Source: Tamaricihabitans halophyticus (GTDB taxonomy: Bacteria; Actinomycetota; Actinomycetes; Mycobacteriales; Pseudonocardiaceae). From it: DNA of 64,000 nt. The notes beneath the pieces were generated by a model, which searched no databases, was not told the origin of the DNA, and saw nothing but the letters and a program-made list of their open reading frames with translations. Shown in pieces: positions 9,377 through 17,350 of the stretch. The number at the start of each line of letters is the position of its first letter. Position 1 is the first letter of the stretch. The stretch is taken from assembly GCF_004340875.1 (NCBI RefSeq), contig NZ_SLXQ01000001.1:1240001-1304000 (forward strand), in the 5' to 3' direction. Position numbers and translations under genes: made by a program.

Positions 9377-9404
9377 CCGGACGAGTAGAGCCGGACGAGT
9401 AGAG
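9377..9404. repeat. 14-bp perfect tandem duplication
   Basis: CCGGACGAGTAGAG occurs twice without spacer just before the ribosome site of the PEBP-family gene at 9414. It is too short to be a mobile element; it could be a slippage duplication or alter the leader. Confidence 0.85.
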
Positions 9405-9413
9405 GGAGTGCCC

Positions 9414-9944
9414 ATGCCGCAGCCACCGAACCCGTACGACTTCCTGCCCGCCCTGCCGAGCTTCCAGGTGACCAGCGCCGACCTGACCGACGGTCAGCAG
9501 CTCGGCAACGCCCAGGTCTCCGGGATCATGGGCGCCGGCGGCTCGGATGTGTCGCCGCAGTTGAGCTGGTCCGGGTTCCCCGCGGAGACGAAGAGCTTCG
9601 CCGTCACCTGTTTCGACCCGGACGCGCCGACCGCGAGCGGTTTCTGGCACTGGGCGGTACTGGACATCCCGGCGAGCGTCACCGAGCTGGCCGCCGACGC
9701 GGGCGGCGAGGACGGCGCGAAGTTGCCGGCCGGCGCGATCACCCTGCCGAACGACGCGGGCGCGCGCAGGTACATCGGCGCCGCGCCGCCGGCTGGGCAC
9801 GGCCCGCACCGCTACATGTTCGTGGTGCACGCGGTCGATGTGGAGCAGCTCGGCATCACCGACGGCACGCCGGCCTTCCTCGGCTTCAACCTGTTCAGCC
9901 ACGGGATCGCACGCGCCACGATCACCGGCCTTTACCAGCAGTAA
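9414..9944 (+). CDS. YbhB/YbcL (PEBP/RKIP-like) family protein
   Basis: 176 aa from the ATG at 9414; a GTG at 9408 would overlap the AGAGGGAG ribosome site, so I prefer the ATG. The two conserved ligand-binding regions are visible: DPDAP (strand 1) and GPHRYMF (strand 2). Bacterial PEBP proteins bind phosphorylated or anionic ligands, but their physiological partners are mostly unknown. It stands alone between the SnoaL-like gene and the lipoprotein pair. Confidence 0.9.
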   Translation: MPQPPNPYDFLPALPSFQVTSADLTDGQQLGNAQVSGIMGAGGSDVSPQLSWSGFPAETKSFAVTCFDPDAPTASGFWHWAVLDIPASVTELAADAGGEDGAKLPAGAITLPNDAGARRYIGAAPPAGHGPHRYMFVVHAVDVEQLGITDGTPAFLGFNLFSHGIARATITGLYQQ

Positions 9945-10020
9945 ACCGCCAGCCGGGCCGTATCGGGCGGCTCACACGAATCATCGGGAACGCCACGATG
10001 CTTCGGCACGTCGGAGCATC

Positions 10021-10626
10021 GTGCGCTTTTCGAACAAAACAGCCAAAATGGTCATGGTCTCCGGTGCCGTTATCGCCCTCGCCGGCTGCGGCACGGACAC
10101 CGCATCCTCGTCGTCCTCGTCCGGTCCGCCGAGCATCCCGGATGAATGGGTGCAGATCATGGACGACCAGCTCAACGCGGCGGATCGAGTCGGGAGTGTC
10201 CCGGTAATCGACCGCGACGCCGGCTGCGAGCTGTTCGACCCGCCGGAAGTTGGCGACGGAACCCCGGAGCCCCGCGGTTCCGGGGTCAGCACCTTCGGCA
10301 GCGACGGCGAGCGCTACATCTGCCAGTTCGGCAGCCCGCCAATCACCTTTGTCATCGGCCGTACCGAGTCGGCGGAAAGCCTCGCGGACACCACGCTCAG
10401 CGTGGATGACGAGGACGTGACCGAACACGAGGTGGCCGGTACGCGGTTCGTGGTGCTTGACCACACCTACCCGAACGGCCGGGTCGAGCAGACCGCGCAG
10501 CTGGTCGACGAGCAACGCAATGTGTTCGTCTCCGCGGAGATCGAGACCAAACCGGGCAACCAGCTGCCGGACGACTGGGACACCGCGGATACCGCAGGGG
10601 TGCTCGCGGACATCCTGCGCAGCTGA
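10021..10626 (+). CDS. Putative lipoprotein, first of a tandem pair
   Basis: 201 aa from a GTG at 10021, giving MRFSNKTAKM and a lipobox LAGC with lipidated Cys23. The paralogue at 10670 starts with the same five residues and has its lipobox Cys at the same position, which supports this start. The mature domain shares IPDEWVQI, GCELFDPPEVG, GVSTFG and DGERYIC with the paralogue; the two internal cysteines (in GCELF and YIC) could form a disulfide. Probably anchored to the outer face of the membrane. I do not recognise a characterised family. Confidence 0.75.
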   Translation: MRFSNKTAKMVMVSGAVIALAGCGTDTASSSSSSGPPSIPDEWVQIMDDQLNAADRVGSVPVIDRDAGCELFDPPEVGDGTPEPRGSGVSTFGSDGERYICQFGSPPITFVIGRTESAESLADTTLSVDDEDVTEHEVAGTRFVVLDHTYPNGRVEQTAQLVDEQRNVFVSAEIETKPGNQLPDDWDTADTAGVLADILRS

Positions 10627-10669
10627 ACCGGATCGGGAACTTGCCCCTGCGATGTAGCGTCAAAGCACC

Positions 10670-11266
10670 ATGCGCTTTTCGAACATGGCAACCAGAGTCG
10701 TCGCGACGACCTTCGTCGTCGTGGGCCTTGCCGCCTGCGGTTCGGAGCCAACAACCGGGCCACCACATATCCCGGACGAGTGGGTGCAGATCCTGGATGA
10801 GCAACTGGCCGAAGCCGATCAGGTGGGCGAGATTCCGATGATCGACGGCTATGCCGGTTGCGAGCTGTTCGACCCGCCCGAAGTCGGCAGCGGTACGCCG
10901 AAGCCGTCCGGCGCCGGGGTCAGCACCTTTGGCGAGGACGGCGAGCGCTATATCTGCGAGTTCAGTGAGCCGCCGATCACCTTCGTCATCGGCCGCACCG
11001 CATCCGCGGAAGGTTTCACCGAGACCACGTTGAGCTCGGACAACCCCCAGGTGGAGATGCACGAGGTTGCCGGGGTGTCGATCCCGGTACATGTCGAGAC
11101 TTACCCGAACGGTCGCCAGGAACAGATGGCGCAGATCATCGACAAACAGCGCAAGGTATTCGTATCCGCGGACATGGAAACCAAGCCGAGCGACGTGCTA
11201 CCGAAGGGCTGGGACACCGCGGACACCGCGCGGATGCTTGCCGATTTTGTCCGTAGTGGGGATTGA
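10670..11266 (+). CDS. Putative lipoprotein, second of a tandem pair
   Basis: 198 aa, signal peptide MRFSNMATRVV... with lipobox LAAC, Cys23. It is collinear with the preceding gene across nearly the whole length (shared IPDEWVQI, GCELFDPPEVG, PPITFVIGRT), so the pair arose by tandem duplication, with only 43 bp between them. The paralogues differ most in the Ser-rich linker after the lipid Cys, which is longer in the first copy. Function unknown. The M14 peptidase start follows 32 bp downstream. Confidence 0.8.
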   Translation: MRFSNMATRVVATTFVVVGLAACGSEPTTGPPHIPDEWVQILDEQLAEADQVGEIPMIDGYAGCELFDPPEVGSGTPKPSGAGVSTFGEDGERYICEFSEPPITFVIGRTASAEGFTETTLSSDNPQVEMHEVAGVSIPVHVETYPNGRQEQMAQIIDKQRKVFVSADMETKPSDVLPKGWDTADTARMLADFVRSGD

Positions 11267-11298
11267 CCGCCAACCGTTTCTGCGCCAAGTTACTTGCT

Positions 11299-12585
11299 AT
11301 GCGCACATCCCGGTCTGCGATCGCGCCCCGACTACTGAGTGCCGTCGCCGCACTGGCCCTGACCGTTGGGCTGGCCGGCACGGCGACCGCCGATGAGTCC
11401 ACTGTGGAGCCGCCGCGGACGGGCTTCGAGGAATCCGGCGGTGAACGCTGGACCAGCCTGGACGAGGAGGCGGCCTTCCTCGCGGAGATTGCCGCCGATC
11501 GGCCGAACGTCGCGGTTGACCAGGTCGGCGCGAGCGTACAGGGTCGCCCGCTACAGCTAGTACGCATCAACGAGGCCAAGAAGCCACGCAACACCGTGCT
11601 GCTTGTCTGTTCGCAGCACGGTGATGAGCCAGCCGGCCGCGAAGCCTGCCTGTCCACCATCCGGAACCTCGCCTACCCGCAGGACGGGCCAACTTTCCCG
11701 CGCGGCACCGAAGTGCTGGTGCTGCCAAACGCGAACCCGGACGGACACGCCGCGAACACCAGGGAAAATGCCGACGGCACGGATATCAACCGGGACCACC
11801 TCGCGCTGGGGACCCCGGAGGCCCGCGCGATTGCCGAAGTGATTCGCGACGATCGCCCGGATATCGTGCAAGACCTGCACGAATTCGGTCCACGACCGCC
11901 GTACTACGTCAAGGATTTCCTCTCCCTGTGGCCGCGTAATCTGAACACCCATGATGCGGTGTACGAGGAGTCCGTGCGGCTGAACGACGACTACGTCCGC
12001 CCAGCTGTGGAAGCGGCCGGCTTCAGCACCGGGATCTACGGCATCACCACCGACCCGGAAACCGGTGAGCCGATCGAGCAGATCGCCGGCGATGGCCAGG
12101 AACGAATCCTGCGGAACACCACGGGAATCAAGAACTCGGTCGGTCTGCTCAGCGAAACCCGAACGGATTCGGTTACCGGCGAACCGCCAGCACAGAACAA
12201 CCAGAACCGGGTCAACGCGCACCTCGCGGAGCTCACCGGCACCATGCGGCTGGTCGAGGAACGCGGTATGCAGCTGGCCAAGGCAACGATGACCGCGCGG
12301 ACAGCCGGCTACGGCAGCAAGGCGCCGATCTACCTCGGCGGTGCGGACAACGAGGAGCCCACACCGGAACAGATCATTGACCCTGCGCCCTGCGGCTACC
12401 GGTTGACCGGCGAGCAGTACGACTCGGTCACGGAGAAGCTAGCGTTGCACGGCGTGCGTAGTTGGCCGATCGGGCAGGACCGCTACGTACCGCTGCGCCA
12501 GGAGATGCGCGCCCTGGTCCCGCTACTGCTTGACGAGCGCGCGGCGGAACACCTCACCACCGGCACCCCGGTCGCCTGCCGCTAG
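11299..12585 (+). CDS. Secreted M14-family zinc carboxypeptidase
   Basis: 428 aa from the ATG at 11299, with a signal peptide (hydrophobic core LLSAVAALALTVGLAGTATA). The zinc ligands are HxxE in HGDE (His107, Glu110) and a later His in QDLHEFG; the catalytic Glu is likely in LLSETRT. ANPDGH and DINRDH are typical M14 substrate-binding segments. Expected to remove C-terminal residues from peptides outside the cell. The upstream extension to 11263 lacks a signal-like start. It ends tail-to-tail with tetR, both using one CTAG at 12582-12585. Confidence 0.85.
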   Translation: MRTSRSAIAPRLLSAVAALALTVGLAGTATADESTVEPPRTGFEESGGERWTSLDEEAAFLAEIAADRPNVAVDQVGASVQGRPLQLVRINEAKKPRNTVLLVCSQHGDEPAGREACLSTIRNLAYPQDGPTFPRGTEVLVLPNANPDGHAANTRENADGTDINRDHLALGTPEARAIAEVIRDDRPDIVQDLHEFGPRPPYYVKDFLSLWPRNLNTHDAVYEESVRLNDDYVRPAVEAAGFSTGIYGITTDPETGEPIEQIAGDGQERILRNTTGIKNSVGLLSETRTDSVTGEPPAQNNQNRVNAHLAELTGTMRLVEERGMQLAKATMTARTAGYGSKAPIYLGGADNEEPTPEQIIDPAPCGYRLTGEQYDSVTEKLALHGVRSWPIGQDRYVPLRQEMRALVPLLLDERAAEHLTTGTPVACR

Positions 12586-13199
12586 TCCGGAACGCCAAGT
12601 CCGTTCAGGACGATCGCTAGGCCGCGCCGGAACTCGGTGTCCGGCGTGAGCCTACTGGCGATCCGCGCGGTTTCGCGTAACTGTGGGAACTCGTCGCGGG
12701 GCAGCGCGGCAAGCGCGGCCGTGCCCGCCCCATCGAGGGCGCTGAGGTGTTCGGACTGGATCGCGCCGACGAGGTAGTTCACGATGGTGCGCTGGGCGAT
12801 CACCCGCGCGTTGCCGCTGAACCCCGCATCGGCGAGCACGCCGAGCATTGTCTCGATCCACGCCACCGACCGCGCGGAAGCCTGCCGGTGTCGCAGCAGC
12901 AGCGGCACCGCCTCGGGATGCGCCTTGGCCGCGGTGCGCACCCGGCCAACCAGTAGGGCGATCTGCTCGTCCCAGGAACGATTCGCGGGCACTTTGACGT
13001 CGACTGGCGCCCACACATAGTCCACGATGAGCCGTTCCAGATCATCGCGGTCGGCGAGGTACCGGTAGAGCGCCATGGTGCTCATGTTCAGTTCGCGTGC
13101 GACGGTGCGCATCGACAGCGCGGTATAGCCATCCCGGTCAAGGACGGCGATCGCGGCGGCGGCGATGGTGTCCGTAGTCAGCGAACGTGGTCGAGGCAT
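12582..13199 (-). CDS. TetR-family regulator
   Basis: 205 aa from the ATG at 13199 (MPRPRSLTTD). The N-terminal HTH runs through IAAAAIAVLDRDGYTALSMRTVARELNMSTMALYRYLADR (residues 10-50). The C-terminal half resembles the TetR_C_1-like class that often binds small hydrophobic drugs or metabolites. A longer frame to 13427 runs across the divergent erythromycin-esterase-like gene and is rejected. It probably controls itself and that divergent gene. The stop overlaps that of the M14 gene. Confidence 0.9.
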   Translation of the reverse strand: MPRPRSLTTDTIAAAAIAVLDRDGYTALSMRTVARELNMSTMALYRYLADRDDLERLIVDYVWAPVDVKVPANRSWDEQIALLVGRVRTAAKAHPEAVPLLLRHRQASARSVAWIETMLGVLADAGFSGNARVIAQRTIVNYLVGAIQSEHLSALDGAGTAALAALPRDEFPQLRETARIASRLTPDTEFRRGLAIVLNGLGVPD

Positions 13200-13207
13200 C
13201 GAGATAA

Positions 13208-13242
13208 GTGTACGGTGTAATTCTAACGTCGTAGGTGTACGG
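13208..13242. promoter_or_regulatory. Direct repeats GTGTACGG in the tetR / esterase divergent region
   Basis: GTGTACGG occurs at 13208-13215 and 13235-13242, start-to-start 27 bp, between the divergent tetR and erythromycin-esterase-like genes. GTGTAC is itself a 6-bp palindrome. Spacing and place fit a TetR operator pair, but this is inference. Confidence 0.4.
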
Positions 13243-13282
13243 CGCACGCTTATATCGCCGAGCAGACCAGGTGGTGGCCACC

Positions 13283-14569
13283 ATGCCAGAGGACCGTCTT
13301 GCCGACTGGATTCGCGCCAATGGGCATTCGATCGCGGCACTCGAGCTGGCCGCGCCGCTGGACGATCTGGCCCCGCTGGCGGAGCTGATCGGATCGGCCA
13401 GGGTGGTCGGCCTCGGCGAGAGCGCACACCACGTGCGGGAGTTCTACCAGCTGCGGCACCGGATACTGCGGTTTCTCGTGGAACGATGCGGGTTCACCGT
13501 GCTCGCGATGGAAGCACCGTTCACCGAAAGCGGGTTGCTGGACGACTGGCTCGACGGCGGCAGCGGGGACGTCGCGGCTCTCGCCTCGGCCGCAGTGCCC
13601 GCCTTCAGTCTCGGCGAGGTACCCGAGCTACACGAGGCGCTGCGCTGGTTGCGAGAACACAACAAGCGCCCCGACAGCACGCGGATTCGTTATCTCGGGG
13701 CCGATCTGCCTGGCTCGGTTGGCTCCCCGCTGCCGGCGCTGACGGCCATCCAGCCAGTACTGGCAGTCATCGATCCGGAAGCGCTACCCATCCTGGCGCG
13801 CGCCACCGAGATCGTGTCGCGGTTCCACGATCCCGCGCCGATGAAGGTCCTCTTTGGCTACTCGACCATCGACCAGGCCGAGCGCGATGCGTTGACCGCC
13901 GCGCTTGCCGAACTGGTGGCCCGGCTGCACCGGCTGCGGAATCGGGAGTATGCCAAGGGCCGAGCGGACGAACATATGCTCGCCACCTATCAGCTGCGCG
14001 GTGCCTGGCTGATCGATCAGCTACACCGCGAGATGGCGGTAACCGGCATCGAGACCGCCTCGACCTTCCGCGATATCTATATCGCCGAGTCGATCCGGCG
14101 CCTACTTGACCGGGACCCCAGCACGCGAATCGTGTTGACCGCGCACAACTGGCATCTGATGAAAGCGCCGGAACCCTTCGAGGCCGACGAGTTGTACCCC
14201 GCCGGCTATCATCTCGCGGCCGAGCTCGGCGCCGACTACCGCGCCATCGGGCTGACCGCACGCCAGGGACGCACCGGGATCGTGGCCGACGATATCACCG
14301 GGGAGACCGGTTTCCCGTTCAAGGAAGCACCACTTCCGCCGCCGGAGAGTGGGGCTACGGCGGCGGGCAAAGCCATCGAGTCGGCGTTTCCCGATTCCGG
14401 GCTGGCGAGGATCGTTGACCTGCACGCGGCTGCCGAGGTCGGCGATGCCAAGGAGTACAGCCGGATGCGGACGGCGAACTACTTCTTCGATCAGTCCGCC
14501 TTCGCCTGCTTCGACGCGCTCTGCTGCGTTACCGAGACCACGGGCACCGAGCCGACGCGGTCGAGCTAG
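13283..14569 (+). CDS. Erythromycin esterase-family protein
   Basis: 428 aa from the ATG at 13283 (MPEDRLADW); a GTG at 13235 is the alternative. Conserved segments: GLGESAHHVREFYQLRHRIL near residue 45, where family members carry the GxxAH catalytic His, LAMEAPF, YLGADLPG, and AHNWHLMK in the C-terminal half. Characterised relatives (EreA/EreB) hydrolyse the macrolide lactone, but most chromosomal members of this fold have other or unknown substrates. Divergent from a TetR gene. The stop shares a CTAG with the convergent grpB-like gene. Confidence 0.82.
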   Translation: MPEDRLADWIRANGHSIAALELAAPLDDLAPLAELIGSARVVGLGESAHHVREFYQLRHRILRFLVERCGFTVLAMEAPFTESGLLDDWLDGGSGDVAALASAAVPAFSLGEVPELHEALRWLREHNKRPDSTRIRYLGADLPGSVGSPLPALTAIQPVLAVIDPEALPILARATEIVSRFHDPAPMKVLFGYSTIDQAERDALTAALAELVARLHRLRNREYAKGRADEHMLATYQLRGAWLIDQLHREMAVTGIETASTFRDIYIAESIRRLLDRDPSTRIVLTAHNWHLMKAPEPFEADELYPAGYHLAAELGADYRAIGLTARQGRTGIVADDITGETGFPFKEAPLPPPESGATAAGKAIESAFPDSGLARIVDLHAAAEVGDAKEYSRMRTANYFFDQSAFACFDALCCVTETTGTEPTRSS

Positions 14570-15120
14570 TTCGCCGCCCGACTCATGATGTCCGCGACGA
14601 CTTCGTCCTTCGCGTCCGCGTACAGCTGAGTGTACTGCCAGGTCCTGGCCGCCAGCTCGCGTTTCGTTGCCGCATACCGCTCCCGGTCGGCACTGTTGGC
14701 CCGTAGGTGATCCCGAAAGGCCAGCATCCGCGCGGGTTCTGGCGAATCGGCCGAGAAGATGTGCAGGTTGACGTCGGTATCCGGTCCCTTGCAGAGCCGG
14801 TGCTCGTACCAGTCCGGTTCGCGGATCGTGAGCCGGTAGCCGGCGGCCTGCAACGCGGGGACGTAGTCCTGCTCGGCCGCGGAGTCGGGGACCGTGAGCA
14901 GGATGTCGAGAATCGGTTTGGCGCACAGCCCTGGCACCGAGGTCGATCCCACGTGTTCCAGCCGCACGACCTGGTCACCGAGTGCTGCTCTGATCCGCGC
15001 GGCCTCGCGGTCGTAGCTGGCCGGCCATGCCGGATCGTAGTCGACAAGGTTGATCGTCGAGTTCAGTTCGGGCGGCTCGCCGATGTAGATCTCGCGCAAC
15101 TGGTCCCCGCGTTCGGACAC
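14566..15120 (-). CDS. GrpB-family (UPF0157) nucleotidyltransferase-fold protein
   Basis: 184 aa from a GTG at 15120, chosen because AAGGAG lies 5 nt upstream; the ATG at 15144 would lie upstream of that site. The signature VRLEHVGSTSVPGLCAKPILDILL (about residues 45-68) has the GS-x-x-VPGL...KP-x-x-D pattern of GrpB proteins, a minimal nucleotidyltransferase fold whose substrate is unknown. A RWTWQYTQLYADAK-like tail is typical. Convergent with the esterase-family gene. Confidence 0.88.
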   Translation of the reverse strand: MSERGDQLREIYIGEPPELNSTINLVDYDPAWPASYDREAARIRAALGDQVVRLEHVGSTSVPGLCAKPILDILLTVPDSAAEQDYVPALQAAGYRLTIREPDWYEHRLCKGPDTDVNLHIFSADSPEPARMLAFRDHLRANSADRERYAATKRELAARTWQYTQLYADAKDEVVADIMSRAAN

Positions 15121-15152
15121 GCCGTCTCCTTTCCTGTTGGACACTCAGGTAA

Positions 15153-15176
15153 CCGCAAGATCCTTAAAGAACGCGG
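15153..15176. repeat. Dispersed TTAA-centred palindrome, copy 2
   Basis: Identical to the copy at 4495-4518. It lies 57 bp beyond the stop of the DUF4097 lipoprotein gene (reading leftwards) and 33 bp upstream of the grpB start, so it separates two same-strand genes, again at a gene tail. Confidence 0.75.
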
Positions 15177-15232
15177 TTCTCGGGGGCGCCTCAGCAGCCC
15201 GACCCTGCAAGACAGCAGTCCAACGTAACACG

Positions 15233-16051
15233 TCAGCGAACCGTGATCTGGCCGCTCCCGGCGGCGAGCTCGAGCGACCGCCGCGCCCGTTCACTCGTAT
15301 CGACCTCGATCGACGTGGCACCAGAGTCCACAGTGGCCTCCACTTGGTACGGGCCGCGCGGTACGTCGAGGTCGATATCTCCGCTCTGCACGTTCGCCCG
15401 CACCTGCCGCGGATCGGTTAACGCCAACCGCACCGAGCCGCTGGTCGTGCTGGCCGTGAACGCCGCACCGGCCAAGCGTTCTCCGCGTACATCACCGGAT
15501 TCGGTTTGCGCGTCGATATCGCCGACGACGTCGGTGAGCCGGATCGAGCCCGCGGTAGCCCGGACGGAAACCGGACCGTCCGCACCGTCCACGGTGACAT
15601 CCCCCGCCGCGGACTCGACCCGTACCGGGCCGTCAACCCGCTCCGCCCGCACGCTGCCCGCCTCCGTCGTGAGCCGCACTTCGCCCGGTTCGGTGAGCGA
15701 GATATCGCCGGAGTGCACCGAACCGGTCACCGCGGTCCCCTTCGGCACCGTGACCTCATAGCTCAGCCAGCAATCGGAAAGTGGGCAGCGGCCAAGCGTG
15801 AGCGTGCCGCCCCGCACGGCATGCGTCACGCCCGGCCGCTGCTCGTCATAGCGCACAACCCGCTCGACCCGTGCGGTATCCCCGATGCGCACCGTGACAT
15901 CCCCCGCTACCCCGTCCAGCCGTAGCGTGCTGATCGGCTCCTCGATCGTCGTCTCATCGTTGAACGAGGAGAGCACGCCGGCCCCTGCGCAGCCGCTGAG
16001 CAGCAGCTCCAACGCGCCGAGGCCGAGTACGCCAATCGCAACCAGCCGCAT
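15233..16051 (-). CDS. DUF4097-family lipoprotein
   Basis: 272 aa with a lipoprotein signal peptide: hydrophobic core IGVLGLGALELLLSGC, lipobox LSGC, Cys21. The rest is a DUF4097-type right-handed beta-strand repeat (SGDISL, AGSVRA, AGDVTV, AGSIRL, SGDVRG, SGSVRL, SGDIDL), predicted extracellular. It resembles the truncated gene at 1-619 in architecture (N-terminal anchor, then SG-D/N-x-x-L repeats), and both keep a Cys pair near CPLSDCW / CGWGCD. Function unknown. Confidence 0.82.
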   Translation of the reverse strand: MRLVAIGVLGLGALELLLSGCAGAGVLSSFNDETTIEEPISTLRLDGVAGDVTVRIGDTARVERVVRYDEQRPGVTHAVRGGTLTLGRCPLSDCWLSYEVTVPKGTAVTGSVHSGDISLTEPGEVRLTTEAGSVRAERVDGPVRVESAAGDVTVDGADGPVSVRATAGSIRLTDVVGDIDAQTESGDVRGERLAGAAFTASTTSGSVRLALTDPRQVRANVQSGDIDLDVPRGPYQVEATVDSGATSIEVDTSERARRSLELAAGSGQITVR

Positions 16052-16142
16052 AGCGAAACCCTAGAACGTCCGCGATCCGCGAGACACCGGAGCCAGCCCC
16101 CGCAATCACGGTAGGGCTAACCCCACCTGTCGGGTTCGCCGA

Positions 16143-16170
16143 GACCGCGATCTTTAGGCATCTTGCGGTC
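16143..16170. repeat. Variant of the dispersed palindrome in a divergent gap
   Basis: GACCGCGAT and ATCTTGCGGTC arms surround a CTTTAGGC core. The ATCTTGCGG arm is the reverse complement of CCGCAAGAT in the other copies. Unlike them it lies upstream of two genes (DUF4097 lipoprotein and alcohol dehydrogenase), not at a tail. Confidence 0.55.
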
Positions 16171-16291
16171 GGGCGGCGGCTACGGGCGAGTATTGCCGAT
16201 CGGTGAAATCTGCGCCGTTGACCAGCTCGCCAGCCGCATTCGACGATCGGAGGCAAGATGCAGTCGTCAATGCGGACGGGGAGTGATCGCG

Positions 16292-17317
16292 GTGAAGGCC
16301 GTCCGGCTAGCCGGTTACGACAGCCGCCCAACGGTCGAGGATGTACCAGAGCCGGGGATCGGCGCTCCGCTGGATGTGCTCGTGGAGATCGGTGGCGCCG
16401 GGCTGTGTCGCACCGACCTGCACATCGTGGAGGGCCAGTGGGCGGAGAAATCCGGGGTATCGCTGCCTTACACGATCGGCCACGAGAACGCGGGCTGGGT
16501 GCGCGCGGTCGGCTCGGCGGTCAGCAATGTCGCCCCCGGCGACCCGGTGATCCTGCATCCACTGGTGACCTGCGGGCTGTGCCGCGCCTGCCGCGCGGGG
16601 GATGACGTGCACTGCGCGAACTCGGCGTTTCCCGGTATCGATACCGACGGTGGGATGGCCGAACTGCTGCGCACCAACGCGCGTTCGGTGGTGCGGCTGG
16701 ACGATGGGCTACACCCCGCGGATGTCGCCGCGCTCGCCGATGCCGGGCTGACCGCCTATCACGCGGTCCGCAAGGCGGTGCCGCTGCTCTACCCCGGCAC
16801 TCAGGTCGTGGTGATCGGCGCGGGCGGGCTCGGGCATATCGGGGTGCAGTGTCTCGCCGCGCTGGTGCCCGCCGAGATCATCGTGGTCGATCGCGCGCCC
16901 GAAGCACTCGAACTGGCCAGGAGCTACGGCGCCACACATACCGTGGTCGCGGACGGCACGCAGGTAGCCGCGGTGCGGGAGCTGACCCACGGCGCGGGTG
17001 CGCATGTCGTACTCGACTTCGTCGGCGAGCACGGTACCGAGGCCGAAGGTGTGGCGATGTTGCGGCGCGCCGGTTCGTACTTCGTAATCGGCTACGGCGG
17101 CGCGGTCAATATTCCCACGATCGACATCATCTCCAGTGAGATCAACGTGATCGGCAACCTGGTCGGCAGCTACAACGACCTCGCCGAGCTGATGACCCTT
17201 GCCGCGCAGGACAAGGTTTCCCTGCACACCAAGACCTATCCACTGACCTCGGTCAACGAGGCAATGGACGATTTGGACTCCGGTCGGCTACGTGGTCGCG
17301 GCATTCTCGTGCCGTAG
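16292..17317 (+). CDS. Zinc-dependent NAD(P) alcohol dehydrogenase (MDR family)
   Basis: 341 aa from a GTG at 16292, which has GGGGAG about 8 nt upstream; a GTG at 16283 overlaps that site. Catalytic zinc: Cys39 in GLCRTDLH and His64-Glu65 in GHE. Structural zinc: Cys94, Cys97, Cys100, Cys108. The nucleotide motif GAGGLGHIGVQ is at about residue 175. Oxidises an alcohol to an aldehyde or ketone in the cytosol. First gene of an apparent operon with the amidohydrolase and MIP18 protein, the same trio that accompanies propane-type monooxygenases, which suggests a short-chain alcohol substrate (inference). Confidence 0.88.
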   Translation: MKAVRLAGYDSRPTVEDVPEPGIGAPLDVLVEIGGAGLCRTDLHIVEGQWAEKSGVSLPYTIGHENAGWVRAVGSAVSNVAPGDPVILHPLVTCGLCRACRAGDDVHCANSAFPGIDTDGGMAELLRTNARSVVRLDDGLHPADVAALADAGLTAYHAVRKAVPLLYPGTQVVVIGAGGLGHIGVQCLAALVPAEIIVVDRAPEALELARSYGATHTVVADGTQVAAVRELTHGAGAHVVLDFVGEHGTEAEGVAMLRRAGSYFVIGYGGAVNIPTIDIISSEINVIGNLVGSYNDLAELMTLAAQDKVSLHTKTYPLTSVNEAMDDLDSGRLRGRGILVP

Positions 17318-17350
17318 TTCCCGCTCCCACCACATATTGCGAGGTTCCCG

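Noticed and set aside
15233-16051. Short repeats in the DUF4097 genes read as a CRISPR array or tandem DNA repeat
   Set aside because: The repeats are at protein level (beta-strand period), not nucleotide-identical, with no spacer structure or cas genes anywhere in the window.
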